Assembly (NCBI RefSeq): GCF_000227135.1 | Contig: NC_018235.1 | Span: 62,001-126,000, forward strand | Direction: 5' to 3' | Source: Leishmania donovani | Taxonomy: Eukaryota; Euglenozoa; Kinetoplastea; Trypanosomatida; Trypanosomatidae | DNA: 64,000 nt | Shown here: piece after piece, positions 20,197 through 30,516 of the stretch | How the letters are laid out: each line of letters begins with the position of its first letter | Position numbering within the stretch: the first letter of the stretch is position 1 | Position numbers and translations under genes: made by a program | Notes under the pieces: model-generated | The model's database searches: none | What the model was told of the DNA's origin: nothing | The model's input: only the letters and a program-made list of their open reading frames with translations

Positions 20197-23100
20197 ATGA
20201 GCGACGGCTGCATGGGCTCTGTCGTAGACGTGCATATTGGGCACGTTGTCATCCCTCATGCCAGCGCGGCCGCAGCAGCCGAAGCAGCCGAAGCGGCTGT
20301 GGTGTTCCCGTCGGCCGGGCCGGCGCACAAGAAAGCGCGCATTGAAGCTGTGGCGACGCGGAGCAGCGCTTCGGCGCCCGCGGATGTTGTGATCGCTACC
20401 GCGTGGTCGGAAGAGCGTATCACCGACGCTCTTCGACGCTACGCTGTCGCTGCCCTAGAAGCGGCTTCATGTGAGGCGGCGGCGGGCAGTGCTTCGTCCC
20501 CCTCCACCGCTGCTGCTGCTGCGGCTGTTCTCAAGGCTGTGAATGATGCTGCCAGCAGCTGGGTGGCCGTGTGGCCAGCGGTGCGTCTCTCTCCGACGCC
20601 TGCAGACATGACTGGTAGCGGTGGCGAGGCAACGACATCCACCATGGCCAGCTGGTCGACAGTCAGCTTCTCCTTTGTACCTGGGGCTCTCGAGTCAACC
20701 GCCTCCGCTACTGCGAAGGGAGCCCACGCCGGCATCAGCAAGGCAACCGTGCCGGACGCTGCGCCCGCCGTGGACGCCGTGACGCTTCGTGTCTTGGCTG
20801 CAATCTCTCTTCCCCGTGGCCTCTGCGTGCCCTACCGAGGCATCGCGACTGCGGTCACGGCTGGCGGCTGCGCTGGGTGTGTATCTGCCGTGCTCACCGA
20901 GTCCATCCAAATCCGCGCCGCCACGGCAACACCTCCGGCTGCGTCGTCTTCTGTGCCGCACTCACCTGCGTCTAGGTCGGCGGCGTCCCCATGCACGTAT
21001 GGCATGCTGCCGGCGGAGCTGCGGGCGAGACCTATCTTTGTTGTTGGGGCCGGCGGCATCGGCTGCGAGGTGCTCAAGGTTCTGGTGCTGAGCGGCTTCA
21101 CGCAGGTCCACCTCATCGACCTCGACACGATCGACGCGACGAACCTCAATCGACAGTTTCTCTTCCGGGTGGCAGATGTCGGGAACTCAAAGGCGGACAC
21201 GGCCCGCCGCGCCGTGCTTGACTGGTTCGCGGCAGCCGATGACCCGGCACCCGAGCACGTCAGTGATCTCCGTGGCCGTCGTACGCCGCCGAGCATTGTT
21301 GCGTACCACGACAACGTCAAGGCTGATCGCTACGACGACGCTTTTTACCGGCAGTTTGCCGTGGTGCTGAGCGCGCTGGACAACGTGTCGGCACGACAGC
21401 ATGTGAACCGCATGTGCATGCGCAACAACATCCCCCTCATCGAGAGCGGCACGATGGGGTACAACGGGCAGGCGCAGCCCATCCTCAAGAACGTGTTCGA
21501 GTGCTACGACTGCCGGCCAAAGCCGCCCGAGACGAGGACGTTTGCCGTATGCACCATTCACGCGCGCCCGACGACGATGGTGCACTGCGTGCACTACGCG
21601 AAGGAGCTGTACGAAGTTCTTTTTGGCAGCGACTCGTCGGACATGGATGGCAAGGGCGCGAGCGCCCTCTCGGATGTTGGTGCCACGGCCGAGGCCGGCA
21701 GCGGCTCTGCCACGCCCTTGCAAGTGGATAAGCAGCAGCACGGCGCAACAAGGCCGACTGATGGGGGCGAGCTGTCGTACCTGCGCGCCATGGTGTCTGA
21801 CTGGCGACGCCGCCAGCTTCCCGCGGCGTCGCCAGGGTGCACCGGCGCACCTACGTGCGCCTTGGCCGAGGCTTCGTCTACGCTAGGCCACAATGATGTT
21901 GGTGACCGTAGTGGACGTGAAGGCAGCCGTGCTTCGTCCGCTGCTGCCCTCGCTCTCGAACTGCTGCGCCTGCTTTTCGTGACCAAAGTCGAGGAACTCC
22001 TGTCTTTGAAGACGTCCTGGCCAACGGAGCCGCCGGAGCCGCTGAGTCGACGCGATGTCGATCGCGTTGCGGCGGCGCACATCTCCGCGAATGCCACCGG
22101 GGCATCACCGGCGCCGCTATCGGGGGATCATGTGCTGTCGGTGCAGGACTGCATGGAACTGTTCGTCAGGGCGGTGACGCAGTGTCTTGCCCGTCCAACC
22201 GGGTTGACCTTCCGGAAGGAGGACGACGCAGCGACTTCCTTCGTCAGCGCTACCGCAAACATGCGCGCGCACGTGTTCCACATCGCGGAGCAGTCGCTCG
22301 AGGACGTGCGGAGCATTGCCGGCTCCATTATTCCGGCTATCGCCACGACCAACGCGACTATCGCCGGGGCCGTGGTGCACGAGTTGATCTCGCTGCTGCG
22401 CAGCAGTAGCAGCAGTTTCTCCCAGCCTGCGAGCACGAGTGCTGCTCAGATGGCACCACTGTCGCAGGCAGAGGTGACAGGCGTGTCAGCCCCCGTGTCC
22501 ATGCAGACATCGCCCCGCGCGCACGTTGTGTACACCCGCAAGGTGCCACAGGTGCGCCGCCGCCGAGTGCCGTTGCCGCCAGGCCAGCGATACACTACCC
22601 CCGCTCTCTTCATGGAATATGCCGGTGACGACGCACCTTCGGCGAACGAGAGTGCCTCGAAGCTTGCTGCCCCCTGTGCGCCGCTGCAGGCGGCGCTGGC
22701 GTTGGTAGGCGCGGAGGACAGCACCGCATATCTTCCCCGTATGTCTGGCGCCGCAGAAGGGGGCGGCAAGGCGAGGCGAAGTGTAGCCGTGATGGACCAC
22801 TACCTCGTGCACAGCACCGCGCCGAATCCACCGAACCGCCTGCACTGCGGCGTTTGCCAGGACGTGCATCCAGAAGTGTGCGTTACGCTCGATCTGCGCT
22901 CTGCAACGCTCGGCCAGCTTGCCCACCTTGTCCTCGAGAGTGCATTGGGGTTGGAGGCTCCGTCAGTCAGTTACGGATCCACCATGCTGTATGAGGATGA
23001 GGACTACGAAGAGCTGGCTGACCACATCCTCGCCGATGTGCTGCAGCTTCCACCCGCCGAGGCAGGTGGGGTCGCCCACCAACGTCAGAGCTACACTCTC

Positions 23101-23484
23101 ACCGCTGACGCGCTCAACAAGGACGTACCATGGAGTGTAGTGCTGACGCATGACGACAAGGGGGCGGCGACATCAGCGCCGTCACCGTCAACCGTGTTCT
23201 TCCAGATCTCCGGACTAGAGGAGGCAAAGGCGGCTGAAGAGAGAGCCTTGGCCCGTCTCGCGGCGCAGCAAGCGCAACAAGAGCCGCCTGCTGAAGAAGA
23301 CGAGGAAGAAGCCCTCGGTGCACCGCCAGGAACGACAGGCCTCGCTTCTTCAGCAGCGGCCACGACTGCACCGGTGGCGGTGGAGTTCATTGTATCAGAT
23401 GACGACGAGGTGCTGGACGTGACGCCTGCAACGAACGCTCCATCGAACGTCGCGGCAAAGAAGGACATCGTGCTGCTGGACTAG
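20197..23484 (+). CDS. UBA2: SUMO-activating enzyme subunit 2 (UBA2-type E1)
   Basis: A 1,095-residue protein. After an unusual N-terminal extension of about 280 Ala-rich residues, the ThiF/E1 adenylation domain starts with FVVGAGGIGCE (Gly-rich loop near residue 284) and DLDTIDATNLNRQFLFR. The Zn pair FECYDC (Cys436, Cys439) precedes AVCTIHARPTTMVHC; Cys452 in this segment is the expected catalytic thioester cysteine. The context of IHC/VHC plus AKELYEVLFG is that of UBA2 rather than UBA1 or UBA3. The second Zn pair LHCGVC (Cys884, Cys887) is followed by the ubiquitin-fold domain. The acidic C-terminus holds VEFIVSDDDEVLDV (from about 1062) and ends in DIVLLD, both like SUMO-interacting motifs. 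Role: with an AOS1 partner it activates SUMO by ATP and passes it to UBC9. Large low-complexity insertions split the Cys domain (about 480-600), making the protein much longer than usual family members (about 640). Confidence 0.9.
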   Translation: MSDGCMGSVVDVHIGHVVIPHASAAAAAEAAEAAVVFPSAGPAHKKARIEAVATRSSASAPADVVIATAWSEERITDALRRYAVAALEAASCEAAAGSASSPSTAAAAAAVLKAVNDAASSWVAVWPAVRLSPTPADMTGSGGEATTSTMASWSTVSFSFVPGALESTASATAKGAHAGISKATVPDAAPAVDAVTLRVLAAISLPRGLCVPYRGIATAVTAGGCAGCVSAVLTESIQIRAATATPPAASSSVPHSPASRSAASPCTYGMLPAELRARPIFVVGAGGIGCEVLKVLVLSGFTQVHLIDLDTIDATNLNRQFLFRVADVGNSKADTARRAVLDWFAAADDPAPEHVSDLRGRRTPPSIVAYHDNVKADRYDDAFYRQFAVVLSALDNVSARQHVNRMCMRNNIPLIESGTMGYNGQAQPILKNVFECYDCRPKPPETRTFAVCTIHARPTTMVHCVHYAKELYEVLFGSDSSDMDGKGASALSDVGATAEAGSGSATPLQVDKQQHGATRPTDGGELSYLRAMVSDWRRRQLPAASPGCTGAPTCALAEASSTLGHNDVGDRSGREGSRASSAAALALELLRLLFVTKVEELLSLKTSWPTEPPEPLSRRDVDRVAAAHISANATGASPAPLSGDHVLSVQDCMELFVRAVTQCLARPTGLTFRKEDDAATSFVSATANMRAHVFHIAEQSLEDVRSIAGSIIPAIATTNATIAGAVVHELISLLRSSSSSFSQPASTSAAQMAPLSQAEVTGVSAPVSMQTSPRAHVVYTRKVPQVRRRRVPLPPGQRYTTPALFMEYAGDDAPSANESASKLAAPCAPLQAALALVGAEDSTAYLPRMSGAAEGGGKARRSVAVMDHYLVHSTAPNPPNRLHCGVCQDVHPEVCVTLDLRSATLGQLAHLVLESALGLEAPSVSYGSTMLYEDEDYEELADHILADVLQLPPAEAGGVAHQRQSYTLTADALNKDVPWSVVLTHDDKGAATSAPSPSTVFFQISGLEEAKAAEERALARLAAQQAQQEPPAEEDEEEALGAPPGTTGLASSAAATTAPVAVEFIVSDDDEVLDVTPATNAPSNVAAKKDIVLLD

Positions 23485-24510
23485 CGGTGCGTGCGTGCGT
23501 GTGGAGCGCGTGCACCGCCGTGACGACTTGCCATGAATCACAGGCGTGCACGCGCGGCGACACGGGAGTGCAAGAAGGCAGCAATCTCTCTCTCCGCAAT
23601 GCTGGCGGCGCGGATTGCTTAATCCTCGCTCTGTGCGTGTGCCTCACGGCTCCACGGCGCCGCCCTCCACCCACCTATCATAAGCCGGTGAAAGAGCTTG
23701 CGCACGGCTGTTGACGTGTGCGTTCTCCGGCTGCTGCGGCTGCCTCGCGCCTTCACAGGCAATGGGCATCATCGTGCACGACCTCTCTCCGAAACCAAGC
23801 AAGAAAGCCTCCCATCACCTTCTTCGCATCGTCGTCCTCCGGTACCTCCCTCCCCCCCCCCCTACACACACGCAGCGACGTCATGGACGGCCCCCTTCTC
23901 GCCCTCTGCCTCTCATTATTTTTACTGTCCGTGCCCTCAGAGTAGGTCCCGCGCCGATTTGGCGCCCTTCATGTGTGCACCCGGCGAGCGAGGAGGCGGG
24001 AAGGACCGGAAGGACGGGTGGCCCCGCACTCTCGTGAGTGCGCACAGGCACAGGCATATACGGGGATCTGTGCTCTCGCATAGAACCGACACGCTCTATT
24101 CCCGCCGGCGTGCGCCCCCTCTTCGCGCACGCGGCACGACCATAAACGCCCACCGGCCAGTTGTCGGATCGACCGCTTCAACTTTCCTGGCTCGCTTCAT
24201 GGCCCCCACATCACTCTCCCATCTCTCCTCCTCCTCCCATCTCTTCTCCCATCTCTCCTCCCCTCACGCTGGCGAAGGAAAAGTTGTATCCGACGCCAGC
24301 GTCATCTGGGAGCTGGGGGTGGCATTGGTACGTTGCGTGGAGCCGCAGTCGCCGCCGCGTCTGCGAGTCTCTCTGGCCCATCTCGCACGTTTCCGTCCTT
24401 AGTCCTTGTCTTTCGCCGCGCTCGGCCTCTCACATCTGGCCGTCGCTCACCCACTTACACGTACAAGAGGAGACGTCGGGCAACAGCCGCCGCAGCAGCG
24501 CCACACTGTC
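23485..24510. other. Spacer before the ABC1 kinase gene (no gene seen)
   Basis: 1.0 kb with C/T-rich tracts. A 30-base unit beginning TCTCCCATCTCTCCTC at 24215 recurs at 24245. AG at 24466-24467 after C/T-rich sequence is a possible trans-splice acceptor. Confidence 0.55.
24215..24260. repeat. Short tandem repeat of a 30-base pyrimidine unit
   Basis: The 16-mer TCTCCCATCTCTCCTC occurs at 24215-24230 and again at 24245-24260, 30 bases apart, with C/T-rich sequence between. About one and a half copies. Confidence 0.7.
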
Positions 24511-26079
24511 ATGACTTTTCGGTTTAGCCGAGCAGCGCGTTATGGCGCAGCGGCAGCAGGCTTCATGGGGGCCAGCACGGTTGCCATTCTCCTGCCGCCA
24601 AGGGAGACGATCCCGCCGGTGCTGCTGCCGTCGCGTGTCCTGTTCGAAGGCATCGGCCGCGTCGGGCGGTGCGTGTACGCAGGTGGGCAGATCTACTGCG
24701 ACTACGCCTTCAACGTGACGCAGGAGGATGGGCAGGAGCAGTGGAACGAGGTGCACCGGCGGTGCGCGGAGCGGCTGGTCGATCTGGCAGAGAGAAACGG
24801 GGGGCTGTACGTGAAGGCGGGGCAGATCTTCGCGAACATGAGCCACATCCTGCCCTATCAGTACTGCCAAGTGATGGCGGTGCTGCAGGATGCGGTGGTG
24901 AAGCGGCCCTACGCGGAAGTTGTAGCCGTGCTGGAAAAGGACTTGGGGCGCCCGCTCGGCGAAGTGTTTTCGTACATCGACCCGACCCCGCTGGCAGCCG
25001 CGTCGCTGGCGCAGGTGCACCGTGGCCGTCTGCGCGACGAGGACGTGGAGGTGGCAGTCAAGGTGCAGTACATCGACATTGCGCAGCGGTTCAACGGTGA
25101 CATGCGCACCATCTCCCTCATGTTTGCCGCAGCCAGCTACTTCTTTCCTGGCTACGACTTTGGCCAGATCATCGCGAAGCTGAACGACACCGTCGCGGCC
25201 GAGCTCGACTTCCGGATCGAGGGCCGGAATAGTGACCGGGCCGCGGCGGATCTGCGGTCCTGCGGATGGGGGGAGCGCGTCGTGTGCCCACGCATCTTCT
25301 GGAATTACGCCAGCAGGCGCGTGCTCGTCTCGCAGTTCATTCCAGATGCGGTGAAGGTATCGGACCGCGCAGGCATTGCGGCGATGGGGCTCAACGTGAA
25401 GGAGGTGGCAACGACGTTCTTCGAGGTCATCGCCTTCCAGATCTTCCGCACCGGCTTCTTCCATGGAGACCCGCACGCCGGCAACGTCCTCGTGCACAAG
25501 CTGCCAGATGGGAAGCCACAGGTAGTCCTGCTGGACTTTGGCCTGTGTGCGGAGCTCAATGCGGCTCAACGCCGCGAGATCAGCGACATCTGGACGGCCT
25601 CCACCACCCACGACACTCCCAAGATCACCGAGATTGCGCGCCGTTACGACTGCGACGACTACGAGCTGTTCGCCTCCTGCTTCCTGCAGCACCCGTATGA
25701 GTACTTCGCGAACAGCACCAGCGGCCGGCTCAATAGCCCGTACGCGCTAGAGAAGATGCGGGAAACCGTGAAGCATCGCATGACGGATCTGAACGGCATC
25801 GTAGCAGCACTGCCGAAGGAGTATGCCCTCGTGCTGCGCAGCATCATGGCCACCAAGGCCATCAATCGTGAGCTCGGCGAGGCGGCGAACCGCCCGATGT
25901 GCATGCTGCGCTACTCCCTCAAGACCTCTCACGAGGACCTCCCCAAGATCCAGTTCCTGGTATTGATGTCCAAGGCGTGGGTTTCAGAGTTGTACGCGTG
26001 GCTGTTGCTGCGGTTCACGCTGTGGCGACACCCGGAGCTGTCTGAGGTGTTGGAGAGCTCGCTGCAGCTGAGCGGCTAG
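24511..26079 (+). CDS. ABC1/ADCK (UbiB) family kinase-like protein
   Basis: A 522-residue protein; 24511 is the ATG that gives a normal-looking N-terminus, with Arg/Ala-rich FRFSRAARYGAAAAGFMG that could be a mitochondrial targeting sequence followed by a hydrophobic segment. All hallmarks of the family are visible: YVKAGQ, the KxGQ motif (Lys102-Gln105); AAASLAQVHRG, the Ala-rich nucleotide loop; VAVKVQ with Lys184; ELDFRIEGRN; HGDPHAGN (His318, catalytic Asp320, Asn325); and LLDFGL (metal-binding Asp342). Family knowledge: these atypical kinases/ATPases support coenzyme Q synthesis or mitochondrial lipid handling. The sequence seems closer to the ADCK1/5 type than to COQ8, but that is a visual impression. 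The neighbouring bL9m gene is also mitochondrial. No damage is seen. Confidence 0.92.
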   Translation: MTFRFSRAARYGAAAAGFMGASTVAILLPPRETIPPVLLPSRVLFEGIGRVGRCVYAGGQIYCDYAFNVTQEDGQEQWNEVHRRCAERLVDLAERNGGLYVKAGQIFANMSHILPYQYCQVMAVLQDAVVKRPYAEVVAVLEKDLGRPLGEVFSYIDPTPLAAASLAQVHRGRLRDEDVEVAVKVQYIDIAQRFNGDMRTISLMFAAASYFFPGYDFGQIIAKLNDTVAAELDFRIEGRNSDRAAADLRSCGWGERVVCPRIFWNYASRRVLVSQFIPDAVKVSDRAGIAAMGLNVKEVATTFFEVIAFQIFRTGFFHGDPHAGNVLVHKLPDGKPQVVLLDFGLCAELNAAQRREISDIWTASTTHDTPKITEIARRYDCDDYELFASCFLQHPYEYFANSTSGRLNSPYALEKMRETVKHRMTDLNGIVAALPKEYALVLRSIMATKAINRELGEAANRPMCMLRYSLKTSHEDLPKIQFLVLMSKAWVSELYAWLLLRFTLWRHPELSEVLESSLQLSG

Positions 26080-27435
26080 CAAATCCTGGGCGAAAACGCG
26101 TGCGACGACCCTGTGTGGGGTGTGCGATCGGCGAGAAGGGCTCGACACAGGTATCTGTGTGGATGCTGGCGAGTGCGCGTTGGCCCGCATGAGGCGGCGA
26201 CGTCATATCCTCAAACCATTTTTGGAGACAAGCCGTAAAGAGGTGGAGGTCACTCGAGGCAGGAAGAAGAGGGTGGGTCTCGGGGGATCGCTCGATCCCG
26301 CTGCTCAGCTCTCGTCTGCCGCTCCTTCGGGCCATTGTGTGTTGGGCGAATGGCGCGCATGCGTCTGCGTCCTTCGGCCGTGAGCCGGCGTTGCATTTTG
26401 GGTGCTTCACAGTTCACTTCACTCGTCTCTTTTCGTGATAGTATACGAGACGAGACGGCGGAGAAGTGCGTCACGGATTTGTGCGTGCGCGTGTAGGCGA
26501 TGTGCCTTGTCTGCCTGTTGTGTGTGTGTGTGTGTGTGTGTTTGTGCTTGTGTGCGAGTGGTGGTACGGCGCCGGAGGTGTCGGGTGGGGAGGAGTCTGT
26601 GCTGGAGACAAGATCCCACGTCGGCAGTCAGACGTACGTCGGGTCGTTATCCGTTCATGTTCAACCGCAAGTCCTCCGCTCCCCTCCCAATCCTCTCACT
26701 GCTCTCCGTCTCTGTGCTCATCTTGCGGTCTGCGGCTCACGCACGCATTCACGCCGTCGTGCGTGCGAGCACAACGGCCACAGAGGCAGAGAGGGGCCTG
26801 TGGCCTCCCTTCTTCTATCTCGTGGTCCTCTGCCTCGGTGTCTCCCTCTGCAACTGTTCATACGTGCTTGCCGCTTCCGCTTGCAGTGAGGCAACGCCCG
26901 ACACGGAATTTTAGCTCGAAACGAAGGCGAGCATCTTGTGTGCTGCTCTCGTCACGCTCAAGCGTCGGCCGCGTACGTGCAAGTAAATGTGGGCGTATCG
27001 ATGTATGTGCCCCGCGACGGTCACGTCCGCAGAAGCGCGCCCTGCGCACGGCTGTAGGCATCTCCGCCCCCCCCCCCACGCCCTCCCTGTTGCCCCGCGC
27101 TCCGGACTTCTCTGCCCTCACTGGTGCATGATGCCCGGCCCATCTTTTTTCTCTTCCCACCCCTTCTTCTCCACATTGTTCGCGCTGCTGAAATTCACGA
27201 AGAGGGAAACACGCGTACCGTGTGCGGGATCGTTGCTCCACCGCGACCGCCGCACACCCGACCACCGCCTCTTTTCGAGCACGTCATTTTGGTATGCTTG
27301 TGCGCATCCCCTCCGTGACGCACAGCCCGCATCGAACACTGACAAGCACGCGCGTTTGCGGCGGCGGCTTAAGGTGCGTCACCCTCGCCCGCTGCCTTTG
27401 CTGTTTGCCCTTGTCGTTCGCACCATCTGGCCCTC
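26080..27435. other. Spacer before the bL9m gene (no gene seen)
   Basis: 1.36 kb. It contains a (TG)n tract at 26519-26541, a C-run near 27067 and several C/T-rich tracts. No supported gene. Confidence 0.55.
26519..26541. repeat. (TG)n microsatellite
   Basis: Alternating TG/GT run in spacer. Confidence 0.9.
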
Positions 27436-28224
27436 ATGCGACGCTCCGCCTGGGTCTTCGTGGCGCCGTGGGTACCACCACCACGTCATGACGTCAAGGT
27501 CACCATGCCCCCGCCTCCCGGGGGCGAGGTTGGCGGCTCCTATGGCGTGTCCACGGGGTACAGCGACCGCCTCGCACGGACGCCGTACTGGAAACGCATG
27601 GCGCTGTCCACCTACGCGCTGCGCATGAAGGAGAATGCGACTCGCTACCCGATGAGCCCGCACCGCGAGGGCGAGTACGACCTGCGCTACACCGTCACCG
27701 CCTATCCCGATCACATCAAGCACCGCCCGCTGCTCGAGATCGGCGAGGCCCACCAGATCCCGACGATAGAGATTCCTGTCATTTTCTTGGTGAACCTCTG
27801 GGACGAGGAGCGGCTTACGTGGTTCGGCCGCCAGTATGAGACCGTGTATGTGAGCGGGAACTTTGCGCGCGAGGAGCTGCTGCCGCAGCGGTACGCCATC
27901 TACGCCACGGAGGAGGCGTACAGGCTGCTGGGGCTGCCGGTGGTGAACCACAGCATCCATGAGGAGATCCCGAAGACCCCGCACGCCTACAAGAAGTTGC
28001 TGGAGAAGCAGAGCTACACGGAGGAGCGGTGGAAGTACACGATCGAGTATCTGTTTCGCAAGTACGAGGCCGGTCCCCCAGAGCTGCAGGACAAGTCCGA
28101 GGATGGCTGGGACGGCGTCGAGGAGTTAGCGACGTCGGCCACGGCAGGCGGAGCCGGCGACAGCTTGGCGAAGCGCAAGGGACCCGTCAAGCAGCGCAAG
28201 GCCCGCAAGATCAAGCTCTTCTGA
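27436..28224 (+). CDS. Probable mitochondrial ribosomal protein bL9m
   Basis: A 262-residue protein (first ATG at 27436; an in-frame ATG at 27505 is an alternative). Residues about 115-160 read IPVIFLVNLWDEERL...GRQYETVYVSGNFAREELLPQRYAIYAT when scanned in pieces. The spacing of V-F-L-V, G-x-x-Y-E-T-V-x-V, G-x-F-A-R-E-x-L-x-P and A-x-Y-A-T-E-E matches the N-terminal domain of bacterial bL9 (V-I-L-L, G-x-V-V-x-V, G-Y-A-R-N-F-L-x-P, A-x-x-A-T). Around it are an N-terminal extension and a C-terminal helical, then basic (KRKGPVKQRKARKIKL) tail, both common in kinetoplastid mitoribosomal proteins. Assignment rests on this motif by eye only. If wrong, the protein would be an unassigned mitochondrial basic protein. 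The gene lies in a stretch rich in mitochondrial genes. Confidence 0.68.
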   Translation: MRRSAWVFVAPWVPPPRHDVKVTMPPPPGGEVGGSYGVSTGYSDRLARTPYWKRMALSTYALRMKENATRYPMSPHREGEYDLRYTVTAYPDHIKHRPLLEIGEAHQIPTIEIPVIFLVNLWDEERLTWFGRQYETVYVSGNFAREELLPQRYAIYATEEAYRLLGLPVVNHSIHEEIPKTPHAYKKLLEKQSYTEERWKYTIEYLFRKYEAGPPELQDKSEDGWDGVEELATSATAGGAGDSLAKRKGPVKQRKARKIKLF

Positions 28225-29210
28225 GTGAGCGCCTGCTCGAGAGCGCGGGGTCGTTCTGTGCGAGTCGATGCGTGCCTGTTGGCGACTTGGAAGTGGACCA
28301 AGGGACATCCCAGGAAATGGAGCAGGGCGGCATCATGGTCATGGCTCTCTCTCTCTCTGTTCTGCGTGCATGCGTGGGGCATGGCAACTTATCTCCGCAT
28401 CATGGGTCCCGTGCTATCTTCTCTGACCGCCTTTTCGGGTTGCGCGTCAGCCGCATCATGCAGCCCCGCTCCTCTGCTTTCCCTTCCTTCTCCTCCGTCT
28501 GTGGCGTCTCCGCGAGCATGCGCGCGCACGTGTGCGTGCGTTGTCGTTGTTGGCTGAGTCATTGGCACTGATGATGATGGTGTCGCCGTTTGTCTGCATG
28601 CTTTTGTGTTCTTGTCTGCGCCCGTGGCTACACCGAGCATGGCGTCTTCGGTCTTGCCCTAATTCGCCCGGCACCCCTTCTCGAGCCTCTTACGCGCTCG
28701 GTCTTTCTGGCGCCTCCCTTCGCCTCGCCTCTCACGGAGAACCGAGGCGCCCTCGCTCTTCGCCGGAGGGCGCGGCGCGGCTGTCGGCGAGGGATAACGA
28801 ACATGTGTGTGCGGCTTCGGACATTCCCTGAACAAAGAACGGCAATCTCTCCTCGCTCTACCTTACGAAGTTGTCCACCACACAGTACTGCCCCTGCCGC
28901 ACACGAAACCGTGGCAAGTGGCGCTGACTGTCTTCCTGCGCTTTCCATCTGTGCCTCACTGTGCCTCTAATCTCTCTCCCTGCCCACCCACACCTACACA
29001 CATTCGACCCCGCCCAACTCGCACACGTCCGCATCTGCCTGCGGATGTGTCCACGGGTGCGTGTCCCCCTGTGCTCGATGCACCCCTCTCCGGTGCAATG
29101 GATCGGCAAGCAGTCAACACTGCACAGCGCGGACCGAATCCCCATCACGTAAAGCGGCGGCTTCCTCCTCCGACCACCCCCCCCCACCCCCGCTTCGATC
29201 GTCGCTACTC
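28225..29210. other. Spacer after bL9m (no gene seen)
   Basis: 990 bases, mixed composition with C/T tracts near 28960-29010 and a C-run near 29177. No supported gene. Confidence 0.55.
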
Positions 29211-29552
29211 ATGAACAGTCTTCTCATGGAGGCGATGGTGAAGCCGCTACAGCGGTACCCAACCCTCGGCGCCACCGTCGGCACCGGCGTGTTATGCGCC
29301 TTCACATACTGGTGGTACGCCACCTCCATCCGCAGCACTCTTCTTGCAACGCAGCGCAGTTGCCAGCAGATGTCGGACAAGGCCTTTCACGAGTGCCGGG
29401 AGATGCTCAAGGCAGGCGAGCGCAGCTGGGGAGGCGATATCCGCTCCCGTGATGCGCAGGTGCGGCGGCTCGAGCTGCAAAACGTTGAGCAGACGCGCAG
29501 TGTCGCGCGGCTGGAGTCGGCAATGAAGATGTGCCTCATCCAGAACGCGTAG
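29211..29552 (+). CDS. Small single-pass membrane protein with coiled coil
   Basis: A 113-residue protein. Starts MNSLLMEAMVKPLQRYP; one hydrophobic segment lies at about residues 19-37 (TLGATVGTGVLCAFTYWWYA), followed by a charged helical region to the end (RDAQVRRLELQNVEQTRSVA) with heptad-like Leu spacing. The start is the first ATG of a coherent coding stretch; upstream sequence in the same frame is C/T-rich spacer. The architecture, a short N-terminal tail, one membrane helix and a long helix, is common among small inner-mitochondrial-membrane subunits, but no family is recognised, so the function is unknown. Confidence 0.72.
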   Translation: MNSLLMEAMVKPLQRYPTLGATVGTGVLCAFTYWWYATSIRSTLLATQRSCQQMSDKAFHECREMLKAGERSWGGDIRSRDAQVRRLELQNVEQTRSVARLESAMKMCLIQNA

Positions 29553-30516
29553 GCTGAAGATGGCGCCGCTCTGACGGGCTATGCGCCACGTCGCCATATT
29601 CGTTGCCGTGTCCCCCTTGATGTCTCTTGAGGACATGGTGGTGGTGGCCTGTAGGTACTTGATGGTGCCCGTGCGGCAGGCATCACCGCCTCGTCGTACG
29701 TGCGATCGGCGCACCACCGCTCTCCTCTACCAAAGCCAAGGCACGCGTGCATGGGGTCGTCTTGTTTGGATACACGATGGGGCATGCGCGCGTAGCGCCG
29801 GTGGCGCACTCCATCATGGGGCTGTTCATGTGGGTCGCTCTCCGTCTCTATCGGTGCACGTGCATATATCTCTATCAGCTAGGAGACAGCAAAGCAAGCC
29901 ATGCCCTGATGCTGCGTGCTACTTGGTAAGGGTGAAAAGCAGGCGCGAGTGATGAGGGCGGCCCCCGGGATGTCGCCATCCCGTGACATCGGTTACTGCA
30001 GAGCCACGACAGAAAACGGGGCGCTTGGACCTTATGCAGGCCTGCCGCCCACCGTGCATCTGCCTCCCTCTCCCTCCCCTCTCCCCCTTACCTTGCCCCT
30101 GGGGCGCGTCCTCGCAACACGCGCATCCGGGCATGGCCCCCTACGCATGCTCTGCACGGATGTGCCGAAGGCACGTGACACTGCTGCGTCTTCCAATCAC
30201 AATGGCGATGGCTGCCGTCGCGCTAGTCTCTCCCTCGTCCCGATCGCTCACTCATTCCGCCACTACTTCTCTCTGTGTCTCTGTGTGCGTGTGCGTGTGC
30301 GTGTTGTCCTCCGTCGTCGCCTTGGCGGCGCGGCGCTCGTCAACTCCCCCCGCACAAGATCCGCTCTCTCGTGTGCGAGGTCTCTTCCGTGGTCGCCAGA
30401 TAGATAGACGTGCTGGCACCGCTTCACAGCCATGCGTCATCACATCGCTTCCCCCACATCCTTTCGCTTTCTCCTCCTCCTCCTCTCCGTGAGTGCCGAG
30501 GTCTTGGCATCCCGTA
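29553..30516. other. Spacer before the 30.5-kb gene (no gene seen)
   Basis: 960 bases. C/T tract at about 30060-30095, GT-rich at 30270-30305, and C/T tract at about 30460-30490. No gene is seen. Confidence 0.55.

Noticed and set aside
24430..25692. 420-codon frame on the minus strand
   Set aside because: Antisense shadow of the ABC1 kinase gene caused by its strong GC third-position bias.
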